34,839 nt of DNA from NCBI GenBank assembly GCA_030654195.1, contig JAURXV010000106.1, forward strand, positions 1 to 34,839. Reading direction: 5' to 3'. A model generated the notes under the pieces. The model was not told where the DNA came from. It saw only the letters and a list, made by a program, of their open reading frames with translations, and searched no databases. Made by a program: the position numbers and the translations under genes. Each line of letters begins with the position of its first letter. Within the stretch, counting starts at the first letter, position 1. This DNA comes from Syntrophales bacterium. GTDB taxonomy: Bacteria; Desulfobacterota; Syntrophia; Syntrophales; UBA5619. This document shows, in pieces, positions 22,192-30,016 of this stretch.

Positions 22192-23952
22192 TTGGACATC
22201 TTCAAAAGACTCCTGAAGCTGGCAAAACCGCATGCATTCAAGTTTTCGGTCGCCATGATCTGCATGCTCTTCGTCGGCGCGACGACCTCGGCGCTCGCCT
22301 TTCTCGTCAAACCGACCCTCGACGAGATCTTTCTGAAGCAAAACGCCAAGATGCTCCAGTGGATTCCGCTCGCCGTCGTCGGGATCTACCTCATCAAGGG
22401 GGCGTGCAGCTACGCCCAGACAATCCTGATGAATTTCATCGGTCAGCGGATCGTGGCCGATCTGAGGGCGGAACTCTACCGAAAGATCCAGACCCAGTCG
22501 CTTGCCTTTTTCACAAGGAATCCGACCGGCATCCTGATGTCCCGGATCACGAACGACGTCGGATACATCCAGGGCGCCGTCTCGGAGGCGGTTACCGCAC
22601 TGCTCAAAGACTCTTTCACGCTGATCTGCCTCGTCTTCGTGATCTTCTACCGCGACTGGCAACTTGCCATCATCGCCATGTTCGTTTTTCCGCTCGCCGT
22701 CTATCCGATCGCCAAGTTCGGCCAGAAGATGCGGCAGGTAGCGACGCGGACGCAGATCACCCTCGGAAGTCTGATGACGCTTCTGCAGGAGACGATCTCC
22801 GGAACCCGGATCGTCAAGGCCTTCAGCATGGAGGAGTATGAGAACCGACGTTTCTCGGGGGAGAATGAACGTCTCTTCCGTCTCAACCTGAAGGCGGTCT
22901 CGATCAACGCCGTCTCCAGCCCCTTCATGGAGTTCCTCGGCGGCCTCGGCATCGCCGCGATCGTCTTCTACGGCGGCTACCAGGTGATCCACGGCCAATC
23001 GACGCCGGGAACCTTTTTTTCCTTTCTGACGGCGCTGATCATGCTGTACGAACCGGTGAAACGGCTGACGAACGTGAACAACACGATCCAGCAGGGGATC
23101 GCCGGCGCCCAGAGGGTCTTTGCGATCATCGACCTGGTCCCGGAGATCCGGAACCTCCCCGACGCCGCCCCCCTTCCCCGGATCTCCCGGGAGATCGAGA
23201 TCCGGAACGTTACCTTCCGCTATGAGGAGGCGCCGGTCCTCCGGAACATCGATCTCCGAATCCGCGCCGGCGAGGTGGTCGCCTTCGTCGGCATGAGCGG
23301 CGGGGGAAAGACAACGCTTGTCAACCTGATCCCCCGCTTTTACGACGTGATGGAAGGGGCGATCACGATCGACGGCCGTGACATCCGCGACGTCACCGTC
23401 GAGTCGCTCCGGGGACAGATCGCGATCGTGACCCAGCAGACGATCCTCTTCAACGACACGGTCCGGAACAACATCGCCTACGGCGACATCGTGAAGACGG
23501 AGGAGGAGATCGCCGCCGCCGCGAAGGCCGCGAACGCCCACGATTTCATTGTGCGCCTGCCGATGGGCTACGATACGGTGATCGGCGAGCAGGGGACGAA
23601 ACTATCCGGCGGCGAGCGCCAGCGGATCTCGATCGCCCGCGCCATCCTTAAGGACGCCCCGATCCTGATCCTCGACGAGGCGACCTCCTCCCTCGACTCG
23701 GAGGCGGAGATCGAGGTTCAGGAGGCGCTGGAGAACCTGATGAAAGGCCGGACCACGCTGGTGATCGCCCACCGCCTCTCCACGATCCGGAACGCCGACC
23801 GGATCATCGTGCTGGTCAACGGCGAGATCCGCGAGGAGGGGACCCACGAAACCCTGCTCGCCTGCCAGGGGGAATACTGCCGCCTCTACAACATGCAGTT
23901 CAAGGAAAACGGCCGCAACGGCGGGGATCATGCCGCGCTTTCGCGGGAATGA
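22192..23952 (+). CDS. msbA: Lipid A export ABC transporter (MsbA family)
   Basis: The 586-residue half-transporter starts at TTG 22192 with GGAGAAG upstream. The N-terminal domain (about 1-320) has six membrane helices (for example FKFSVAMICMLFVGATTSAL and LAIIAMFVFPLAVYPIAKFG). The nucleotide-binding domain has Walker A GMSGGGKTTLV, signature LSGGERQRISIARAI, Walker B ILILDEATSSLD and the H-loop IAHRLSTI. Its length matches MsbA (582). It flips core-lipid A across the inner membrane. Position between lpxB and lpxK supports lipid A rather than another substrate. The stop overlaps the lpxK start (ATGA). Confidence 0.94.
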   Translation: MDIFKRLLKLAKPHAFKFSVAMICMLFVGATTSALAFLVKPTLDEIFLKQNAKMLQWIPLAVVGIYLIKGACSYAQTILMNFIGQRIVADLRAELYRKIQTQSLAFFTRNPTGILMSRITNDVGYIQGAVSEAVTALLKDSFTLICLVFVIFYRDWQLAIIAMFVFPLAVYPIAKFGQKMRQVATRTQITLGSLMTLLQETISGTRIVKAFSMEEYENRRFSGENERLFRLNLKAVSINAVSSPFMEFLGGLGIAAIVFYGGYQVIHGQSTPGTFFSFLTALIMLYEPVKRLTNVNNTIQQGIAGAQRVFAIIDLVPEIRNLPDAAPLPRISREIEIRNVTFRYEEAPVLRNIDLRIRAGEVVAFVGMSGGGKTTLVNLIPRFYDVMEGAITIDGRDIRDVTVESLRGQIAIVTQQTILFNDTVRNNIAYGDIVKTEEEIAAAAKAANAHDFIVRLPMGYDTVIGEQGTKLSGGERQRISIARAILKDAPILILDEATSSLDSEAEIEVQEALENLMKGRTTLVIAHRLSTIRNADRIIVLVNGEIREEGTHETLLACQGEYCRLYNMQFKENGRNGGDHAALSRE

Positions 23953-25118
23953 CGTGCGGGAATAGGGGAATGACTCTGCAATCCTTTGAGGAGAGGCTGA
24001 AGGAAATCTGGAAGGATGAACGGACGACGGGCGTATCCGGCGCCTTCGCCACCGCGCTTCGCCTCCTGTCGCTGCCTTACGGCGCAGTGGTCGCCGCGAG
24101 AAACCGCCTCTATGATGGGGGCCTCCTCAAGCAGCAGAAGCTCCCCCGCCCCGTCATCGGCGTGGGCAACCTCACCGTGGGCGGAACCGGAAAGACGCCG
24201 ACGGTGATTTTCCTCGCCAACCTTCTTAAGAGAAAGGGGCGTCGTCCGGCCGTCCTGAGCCGCGGCTATCGAGGCGGTGCAAACGCCCCCGTCAATGTGG
24301 TCTCCGACGGGAACCGCATTCTGATGGGGTGGAAGGAGGCGGGAGACGAACCGATCCTGATCGCGCGCGCCGCACCGGGGATCCCGGTTCTGACAGGAAG
24401 CCGGCGGCTCCTCACGGGGCGGGCGGCGGTAGAGACGCTCGGCGCCGACGTCCTGATCCTCGACGACGGCTTCCAGCACCGGGCGCTCTTCCGGGATATC
24501 GATATCGTCCTGCTCGACGACGCCCGGCCGTTCGGAAACGGTTTTCTGCTCCCGAGGGGGCCGCTCCGCGAACCGACCGATTCGCTCGGTCGCGCCGATA
24601 TCCTCATCCGGACGGGGGGCGCGGAGAAAGAAGAACCGCTGCGGGAAGCGGCTTCTCTGCCATCCTTCCGGGCGATTCACAAGCCGCAGGGAATCGTCGC
24701 GGGGGGAACCCAACGGATCGAGACGGTCGCGGCGCTCGCGGGGGAAAAGGTGTTCGCGTTTGCCGGGATCGGCTCTCCGGAGGCCTTCCGGCGGAGCCTG
24801 ACAGAGCTGGGTGCAGCCGTTGTCGGCTTCCGGGCTTTCCCCGACCACCACCCCTACGTCCCTTCCGACATCGAACTCCTCCGGCGTCTCGCGGCCGAGA
24901 GCGGCGCCGCACGGATCGTGACCACGGAGAAGGATGGCGTCCGCCTGGCCGATTTTCCCGATTTTCTGGCGGAGCTCTTCCTGCTCCGGATCGCCATGGA
25001 GATCACCCCCGACGAACCCTTTGCGGGGTTGATTTTTTCCCGGCTTAAGTATTTATATGAAAATGCCCCCTCTCCCTGTATTCCTCCCCCTCGAGGGGGG
25101 AGGGAGGGGTGGGGGTGA
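23949..25118 (+). CDS. lpxK: Tetraacyldisaccharide 4'-kinase
   Basis: About 389 residues from ATG 23949, overlapping the msbA stop; an ATG at 23970 (MTLQSFEERL) is also possible. It has the LpxK P-loop GVGNLTVGGTGKTP, VLSRGYRG, LILDDGFQHRALFRDIDIVL, and the C-terminal FPDHHPYVPSDIELL and TTEKDGVRL. It phosphorylates the 4' position of the lipid A disaccharide. The final ~16 residues (NAPSPCIPPPRGGREGWG region) are encoded by a C/G-rich palindromic repeat at 25066-25118, a third example in this operon of a gene ending inside a repeat. Confidence 0.95.
   Translation: MTCGNRGMTLQSFEERLKEIWKDERTTGVSGAFATALRLLSLPYGAVVAARNRLYDGGLLKQQKLPRPVIGVGNLTVGGTGKTPTVIFLANLLKRKGRRPAVLSRGYRGGANAPVNVVSDGNRILMGWKEAGDEPILIARAAPGIPVLTGSRRLLTGRAAVETLGADVLILDDGFQHRALFRDIDIVLLDDARPFGNGFLLPRGPLREPTDSLGRADILIRTGGAEKEEPLREAASLPSFRAIHKPQGIVAGGTQRIETVAALAGEKVFAFAGIGSPEAFRRSLTELGAAVVGFRAFPDHHPYVPSDIELLRRLAAESGAARIVTTEKDGVRLADFPDFLAELFLLRIAMEITPDEPFAGLIFSRLKYLYENAPSPCIPPPRGGREGWG
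25066..25118. repeat. C/G-run repeat forming the lpxK 3' end
   Basis: A run of C-rich then G-rich sequence centred on the 14-base palindrome CCCCCTCGAGGGGG (25086-25099). It encodes the last residues and stop of LpxK. It resembles the CCCCTCCCC/GGGGAGGGG repeat at 27146-27226. The following 70 bases up to lpxL contain no gene. Confidence 0.65.
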
Positions 25119-25188
25119 TTGATCCTTCGTTGTGCCCGACCCGGGCATGGGGGGTTAATAACAAGAATGCGTTCATGAGGCACAAACG

Positions 25189-26082
25189 GTGACCACCCAG
25201 CGTCTTGTCGACATCATCCTTGCCAGTTTCCGGGTGATCCCTACTCCGCTGCGCAAGGCGCTGTTCATCGGGATTTCCCGGATGTTCCATCACCTCATCC
25301 CGCGCCAGCGGCTGATCGCCACCCACAACCTCCGGCGCGCATTCCCGGAGAAGTCGGAGGAAGAGATCCTCCGGATCGTCCAAGGCGTCTACCGGAACAT
25401 CGGAATCGTGGCGGCGGAATTCTTCGACATCCCGCGCCTCACGAAAGAGAACATCACGGCGCTTGTCGAGGCGGAAGGTGTGGAGAACTGCGGAAAGGCC
25501 CTCGCGAAAGGGCGGGGCGTCCTGATGTTCAGCGCCCATTTCGGAAACTGGGAGTTAGAGGCGGCGGCCGCGGCGCTCTTGATCAAACCCGCGGTCGTGA
25601 TCTACCGCCCGCTGGACAGCCCCCTTCTCGACCACCTCGTCCTCCGGGTCCGGTCGGCGACCGGCAACATCCCGCTTGCCAAGGAGCATGCGATGCGGCC
25701 CATGCTCCGGACTCTCAAGCAAAACGGAATCCTGGGGATACTGATCGACCAGAACATGGCCTGGTACGAGGGGGTCTTCGTCGATTACTTCGGGCGGCCG
25801 GCCTGCACGACGGACGGCCTCGCACTTCTGGCTCTGCATACCGAGGCGCCCGTCCTTCCCGCCTACATGGTGCGGCTCGCGGATGGCCGGTACCGTCTCG
25901 TCTTTGGACCGGAGGTGGAGGTGATCCGCACGGGCGACCGGGATGCGGACGTCCTCGCAAACACCCAACGCTTCACGAAGGTGATCGAAGAGATCGTCCG
26001 CCGATACCCCGACCAGTGGCTCTGGGTCCACCAGCGCTGGAAGACGCAACCGTGCCAGATCCCGAGAAAAGAGCGATGCTGA
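25189..26082 (+). CDS. lpxL: Lysophospholipid acyltransferase family protein, lipid A late acyltransferase (LpxL/HtrB-like)
   Basis: The 297-residue protein starts at GTG 25189. It contains the HX4E catalytic motif HFGNWE (about 122-127), followed by the conserved VVIYRPLDSPLLDHLVLRVR, GILIDQNMAWYEGVFVDYFG and the C-terminal YPDQWLWVHQRWKT, all typical of LpxL/LpxM. A short N-terminal hydrophobic region suits an inner-membrane anchor. These enzymes add secondary acyl chains to lipid A, in E. coli after Kdo transfer. waaA, which supplies Kdo, is not in the window. LpxL versus LpxM cannot be resolved from sequence alone. The stop overlaps the waaF start. Confidence 0.9.
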   Translation: MTTQRLVDIILASFRVIPTPLRKALFIGISRMFHHLIPRQRLIATHNLRRAFPEKSEEEILRIVQGVYRNIGIVAAEFFDIPRLTKENITALVEAEGVENCGKALAKGRGVLMFSAHFGNWELEAAAAALLIKPAVVIYRPLDSPLLDHLVLRVRSATGNIPLAKEHAMRPMLRTLKQNGILGILIDQNMAWYEGVFVDYFGRPACTTDGLALLALHTEAPVLPAYMVRLADGRYRLVFGPEVEVIRTGDRDADVLANTQRFTKVIEEIVRRYPDQWLWVHQRWKTQPCQIPRKERC

Positions 26083-27140
26083 AGGTCAGAGGCGGGGAAA
26101 AACTACCCGAAAAGGGGATCGAAAAGGTGCTGATCCGGGGGACGAACTGGATCGGCGACGTCGTCATGACGCTCCCCGCCGTCGCCGCGGTCCGGAAAAC
26201 CTGGCCGGGGGCGCGGATCTCCGTCCTTGCGAAGCCCTGGGTGGCCGAGGTCTATCGCCTCTCGGCGGACGTGGACGACGTCATCGTCTTTGAGGAACCG
26301 GGCCGTCATGCCGGAATCGGCGGGAAGCTCCGCCTGGCCAGGGAACTCCGGGGCGTCGGTTTCGATTGCGCGATCCTCCTTCAGAACGCGATCGAGGCGG
26401 CGATCATCGCCCGGCTGGCCGGTATCCCGTTCCGCGCCGGTTACAACTCCGACGGCCGGGGGTTGCTGTTGACCCACGCCGTTCGTCGGACAGAGGCGAT
26501 CCGCCGGGTTCACCAGATCGACTACTACACAGAGATGGTCCAGGCGCTCGGCTGCACGCCCGCGGGACGTGACGTTCACCTCCGGCCCGGAAGGGATTAC
26601 GACGACCTCGCGGAGGCGCTCTTTCGCCGTTTCGGCATCGCCGGAAACCGCCCTCGGATCGGCCTCGCGCCGGGCGCCGCCTATGGTCCGGCGAAAAAGT
26701 GGTTTCCGGAGCGGTTCGCCGCCGTCGCCGACCGCCTGGGCGGCGAATCCGGGTCGCAGACGATCCTCTTCGGCAGCGCCGGCGACCGGGAGAGCGCCGC
26801 CGCGGTGCAGGGAAGCGCCCGGCATCCGCTGATCGACATCGCCGGGATGACGAACCTGAAGGAGGCGATCGCGCTGATCGCCCGCTGCTCTCTCTTCATT
26901 TCGAACGATTCCGGCCTGATGCATGTCGCCGGGGCGCTGGGGGTCCCGACGATCGCGCTCTTTGGCTCGACGAATCCCGTCACGACATCGCCCGTGGGGG
27001 AGCGAAGCGTCGTCATCCATCATGACGTGGATTGCAGCCCGTGTCTGAAGCCGGTCTGCCCGACCGATTTTCGCTGCATGGAGCTGATCGGCGTGGAGGA
27101 GGTTTGCGCCGCCGCGCGGAAGCTGCTGTCGATAGAGTGA
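26076..27140 (+). CDS. waaF: ADP-heptose:LPS heptosyltransferase II
   Basis: About 354 residues from ATG 26076, overlapping the lpxL stop; GTG 26052 is an alternative. It is a GT9 protein with GTNWIGDVVMTLPA near the N-terminus, LLQNAIEAAIIARLAGIPFR, LAPGAAYGPAKKWFPERFAA, and NDSGLMHVAGALGVPTIALFG followed by the Cys-rich CSPCLKPVCPTDFRC. The GTNWIGD start, the APGAAYGPAKKWF stretch and the C-terminal Cys block mark heptosyltransferase II. It adds the second L,D-heptose to the inner core. It forms a set with gmhB and waaC immediately downstream. Confidence 0.94.
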   Translation: MLKVRGGEKLPEKGIEKVLIRGTNWIGDVVMTLPAVAAVRKTWPGARISVLAKPWVAEVYRLSADVDDVIVFEEPGRHAGIGGKLRLARELRGVGFDCAILLQNAIEAAIIARLAGIPFRAGYNSDGRGLLLTHAVRRTEAIRRVHQIDYYTEMVQALGCTPAGRDVHLRPGRDYDDLAEALFRRFGIAGNRPRIGLAPGAAYGPAKKWFPERFAAVADRLGGESGSQTILFGSAGDRESAAAVQGSARHPLIDIAGMTNLKEAIALIARCSLFISNDSGLMHVAGALGVPTIALFGSTNPVTTSPVGERSVVIHHDVDCSPCLKPVCPTDFRCMELIGVEEVCAAARKLLSIE

Positions 27141-27145
27141 AAGTT

Positions 27146-27226
27146 AAATTTCCCCTCCCCCGGCGGGAGGGCATACACAAAATTTCCCCCTCCCCTTGGC
27201 GGGAGGGGATGAAGGGGAGGGGGAAA
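27146..27226. repeat. C/G-run hairpin repeat between waaF and gmhB
   Basis: Two related units follow one another: AATTTCCCCTCCCCCGGCGG near 27147-27166, and a second beginning at 27182. The second forms a perfect 15-base stem (TTTCCCCCTCCCCTT at 27183-27197 and its reverse complement at 27212-27226) around a 14-base loop. It fills the waaF-gmhB gap and could be an mRNA hairpin. It lacks a T-tract. Confidence 0.8.
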
Positions 27227-27240
27227 TAGAAATCGGATTG

Positions 27241-27852
27241 ATGAGAGAAAAAGCACGGTCGGCGGCGATCTTTCTCGACCGCGACGGGACGATCAACGAG
27301 GAGATCGGTTACATGGACCGCCTGGAGAAACTGAGGCTGATCCCCGGCGCCGCGGAGGCGATCCGGCGGATCAACGCGACCGGGATGAAGGCGGTCGTCG
27401 TGACCAACCAGTCCGGCGTCGCCCGGGGAATCCTTACCGAAGCGTTCGTCGCCGAAACCCATGCGCGCCTTGCGGAGATGCTCCGGGCCGAAGGGGCATC
27501 GATCGACGCCTTCTATTTCTGCCCCCACCACCCGACGGAGGGCCTTGGCGACTATCGGCGGGTATGCGCGTGCCGGAAACCGGCGCCGGGGCTTCTGCTC
27601 CGGGCGGCGGCGGAGCTCCACCTCGATCTGGCCCGCTCCTACATGGTGGGGGATACTCGGAAGGACATCGAGGCGGGAGTTGGCGCCGGGGCGCAGGGGA
27701 TCCTCGTCCGGACCGGATACGGCGAGGAGGCCGCCGCCGAACTGGGTCCGGACGAAGGGCCGCGGAAGAATGGGGGGACGGGAATCGTCCGGCCCGTGTT
27801 TATCGCCGGCGATCTCCTCGCCGGCGTGCAATGGATCCTGGGGAACCTATAA
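27241..27852 (+). CDS. gmhB: D-glycero-beta-D-manno-heptose-1,7-bisphosphate 7-phosphatase
   Basis: About 203 residues from ATG 27241; the frame can be read from 27196 but that part is repeat-derived. It is a HAD-family phosphatase with motif I FLDRDGTINEEIGY, motif II VVTNQSGVARG, the zinc-binding CPHHP...CACRKP block and motif IV MVGDTRKDIEAG, the GmhB/HisB-N pattern. It removes the 7-phosphate in ADP-L-glycero-D-manno-heptose synthesis, the donor for WaaF and WaaC on either side. Other heptose-pathway genes (gmhA, hldE, hldD) are not in the window. The C-terminus has a short extra Gly/Glu-rich part before FIAGDLLAGV. Confidence 0.94.
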   Translation: MREKARSAAIFLDRDGTINEEIGYMDRLEKLRLIPGAAEAIRRINATGMKAVVVTNQSGVARGILTEAFVAETHARLAEMLRAEGASIDAFYFCPHHPTEGLGDYRRVCACRKPAPGLLLRAAAELHLDLARSYMVGDTRKDIEAGVGAGAQGILVRTGYGEEAAAELGPDEGPRKNGGTGIVRPVFIAGDLLAGVQWILGNL

Positions 27853-27855
27853 ACC

Positions 27856-29037
27856 GTGAACATCCTGATCGTCAAACTGAGCGCCATAGGCGACGTGATC
27901 CACACGCTGCCGTCGCTCGCCGCCCTCCGCCGCTGCTATCCCGACGCGGACATCACCTGGGTGATCGAGGAGGAGGCCGCCGATCTGCTCACGGAAAATC
28001 CCGATCTGAACCGGGTGATCGTCTCCGGGCGGAAACGGTGGATCCGGGAGCTCCGGCGGGGCAAGATTGCCGCGCCGCTCCGGGAAATGCGATCATTTTT
28101 CAGGGAAATCCGCCGCCGGCCCTACGACCTGGTGATCGATTTCCACGGCCTGCTCAAGAGCGCCGCAATCGTCCTGATCAGCGGCGCGAAACGGAAGCTC
28201 GGCTACGACAGCCTGCAGGAGGGAAGCGGCCTCTTCTACAACGAGAAGATCCCCGAGGATCTGGGAAAGCACGCTGTCGACCGCTACCTCGACTTCGTCC
28301 ATTATCTCGCCGGAGGCCCGAATGGAAGGAATGCCGCCTGCCTGAACGGGCCGCCGGAGTTCAAGATCAGCGTCGGCGAGGAGGAGCGGCGGCGCGTGGC
28401 GGAGTTGCTCAATGAACACAACGCAATGTTCCCATCGGGCGGGGAAAGGCATCCCCCTCCGCCGCCGCCGCCGCACCCATTACCTGCAGGAGATCGGCCC
28501 AAGGCGGAAACGGTTACCGGGAGGGAGGGCATGAACAGGGATCTGCCACGTTTCATCGCCGTCAACCCCGTCGCCTTCTGGGAGACGAAACTCTGGGAGG
28601 ATGAAAAATTCGCGGAGCTCGGCGACCGGCTGCGGGAGGAGCTCGGGATCGGCGTCGTCCTGACGGGCGGGGAGTCCGGACCGCTTGAACGGATCCGGGG
28701 GCGGATGCGAACCGAGGCGGCCAACCTCGGCGGCCGGACGACGCTCCGGGAGCTGGCCTGCCTCTACCGGCAGGCCTCCCTCGTCGTTACGACCGACTCC
28801 GGCCCGATGCACCTCGCCGCGGCGATGGGTACCCCGGTTGTCGCCCTCTTCGGACCGACCGATCCCGCCCGTACCGGCCCCTACGGCCACGGCCACCGCG
28901 TCATCCGGCACGCGCTCTCCTGCGCGCCCTGCCTCCGGAAGCGGTGCGACGATCCGCGGTGCATGACGGAGATCTGCGTGGAAGAGGTCTTCGAAGCGGC
29001 CCGGGAAGCGCTGGCAGGAAGCAAACTTTTGATATAA
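27856..29037 (+). CDS. waaC: LPS heptosyltransferase I with a proline-rich insertion
   Basis: The 393-residue GT9 protein starts at GTG 27856, three bases after gmhB. It has MNILIVKLSAIGDVIHTLPS at the N-terminus, DLVIDFHGLLKSA, VNPVAFWETKLW, TTDSGPMHLAAAMGTPVVAL and a Cys-rich end CAPCLRKRCDDPRC. These fit heptosyltransferase I, which adds the first heptose to Kdo. It is longer than usual (about 320-350), mostly because of a region at about 191-229 between the two Rossmann lobes that contains seven consecutive prolines (SGGERHPPPPPPPHPLPAGD), encoded by a CCG-type simple repeat. Lobe movement over this linker might be affected. Confidence 0.93.
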   Translation: MNILIVKLSAIGDVIHTLPSLAALRRCYPDADITWVIEEEAADLLTENPDLNRVIVSGRKRWIRELRRGKIAAPLREMRSFFREIRRRPYDLVIDFHGLLKSAAIVLISGAKRKLGYDSLQEGSGLFYNEKIPEDLGKHAVDRYLDFVHYLAGGPNGRNAACLNGPPEFKISVGEEERRRVAELLNEHNAMFPSGGERHPPPPPPPHPLPAGDRPKAETVTGREGMNRDLPRFIAVNPVAFWETKLWEDEKFAELGDRLREELGIGVVLTGGESGPLERIRGRMRTEAANLGGRTTLRELACLYRQASLVVTTDSGPMHLAAAMGTPVVALFGPTDPARTGPYGHGHRVIRHALSCAPCLRKRCDDPRCMTEICVEEVFEAAREALAGSKLLI

Positions 29038-29047
29038 AGGAGGAACA

Positions 29048-29221
29048 ATGGGAATCAGCAAGGAACTGTTGGAGATCTTGGCCTGCCCGAAGTGCAAGGG
29101 AGAGGTGCGTACGACCCCGGCGGAGGACGGTCTCATCTGTGACCGCTGCCGCCTGCTCTACGAGATCAGGGAGGATATCCCGATCATGCTGATCGACGAG
29201 GCGAAACCCCTCGACAAGTAG
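29048..29221 (+). CDS. Trm112-like small zinc-ribbon protein
   Basis: This 57-residue protein starts at ATG 29048, with AAGGAGGA a few bases upstream. Sequence MGISKELLEILACPKCKGEV leads into a C-x2-C knuckle, a second C-x2-C (ICDRCRLLYEI), and ends DIPIMLIDEAKPL, the typical Trm112/YcaR shape. In proteobacteria such proteins often sit beside lipid A genes (E. coli ycaR follows lpxK). Trm112 homologues activate methyltransferases in eukaryotes and archaea, but the bacterial role is poorly defined. It is the last gene of the plus-strand envelope run, ten bases after waaC. Confidence 0.88.
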   Translation: MGISKELLEILACPKCKGEVRTTPAEDGLICDRCRLLYEIREDIPIMLIDEAKPLDK

Positions 29222-29268
29222 CCAGGGCGACCTTTGAATTTCCGTTAGGTTAACCCTACCCAAAAGCA

Positions 29269-29316
29269 GTAGAAAGGCTTGTCCCCGGCTTGGAGGAATG
29301 GTTCGGCCCTTTCTAC
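29269..29316. terminator. Hairpin between convergent transcripts, possible terminator
   Basis: GTAGAAAGG (29269-29277) pairs with CCTTTCTAC (29308-29316) around a 30-base loop, in the gap between the Trm112-like gene and the convergent DUF4254 gene. There is no T-tract, so termination is only a positional guess; it could instead be a small repeat. Confidence 0.3.
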
Positions 29317-29356
29317 CGCACCCGGTGCGCGGAATGCGGCTCCCCGGAGGCCCACA

Positions 29357-29959
29357 TCAGTTCTTGTACAATTCGGGGTTCAGTGTTGGATCATTGTACA
29401 TCTTGAACTGTTTGTAAAGTTTCATTTTTTTTCTACCAGCCCCATAGTCCGCCAGCAGCCTGTCCAACGCCTTATACAGATCGTTGCGCTGCAGTTTCAG
29501 CACGGCCAGCCTGTGCAGTGAGCGCCGGCGATGATCTTCGTCTATGTCCCTGCGACGGTAGTCTTCGTCCATATGGTAAATCTTAAGCGACATGATTGAA
29601 ATCCGGTCGACAATACTACCAGGGGTCTCGGAGTTGATTGCCTCAGTGTCCGTTGAAGGAACGGAGGCTGTCAATTTGGCCAGGACAGCCTCGTCCAGCT
29701 TTTCGATCAGGTCGTTACGCTGCTGGTTGAGCTTGTCGATTGTACGTTTAACGGTAGCAATGACACTGTCGTCCACATCGGTGCGGCGGGCCTTGTCCTC
29801 CTCGTGCCAGAGCCGGTAGTTGCACCAGGCCAGCTCCAACGCGATCGGGTTGACTCCGATATCCAGCACGTCATATGCTGGCGGATCGGTGTGCCAGAAG
29901 GCGAGATATTGGTCGAAGGATTCTTCGAGTTTCGACAGATTGAGGCAGTTTAACGTCAT
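29357..29959 (-). CDS. DUF4254 family protein
   Basis: This 200-residue, mostly helical, charged protein starts at ATG 29959 with AAAGGA upstream. It matches the DUF4254 pattern: the early NPIALELAWCNYRLWHEEDKAR, then DRISIMSLKIYHMDEDYRR and a C-terminal LQRNDLYKALDRLLADYGAG. No signal peptide or membrane segment is present. The family has no established function; from recollection its genes often neighbour LPS heptosyltransferases. Here it follows a GT2-GT9 fusion in a glycan cluster. Base composition looks lower in GC than the lipid A operon. The name is fairly sure, the role unknown. Confidence 0.8.
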   Translation of the reverse strand: MTLNCLNLSKLEESFDQYLAFWHTDPPAYDVLDIGVNPIALELAWCNYRLWHEEDKARRTDVDDSVIATVKRTIDKLNQQRNDLIEKLDEAVLAKLTASVPSTDTEAINSETPGSIVDRISIMSLKIYHMDEDYRRRDIDEDHRRRSLHRLAVLKLQRNDLYKALDRLLADYGAGRKKMKLYKQFKMYNDPTLNPELYKN

Positions 29960-30016
29960 CGGGGTGTCCTTTCACCGCGGGTCTCGGGTAGCATACTGGT
30001 TGCCGGAGGCGCTGGT

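Noticed and set aside
22117-23541. 474-codon minus-strand open frame across msbA
   Set aside because: Antisense shadow of the ABC transporter; its C-terminal NRDSALFIFRRNK comes only from the family B palindrome reading the same on both strands.
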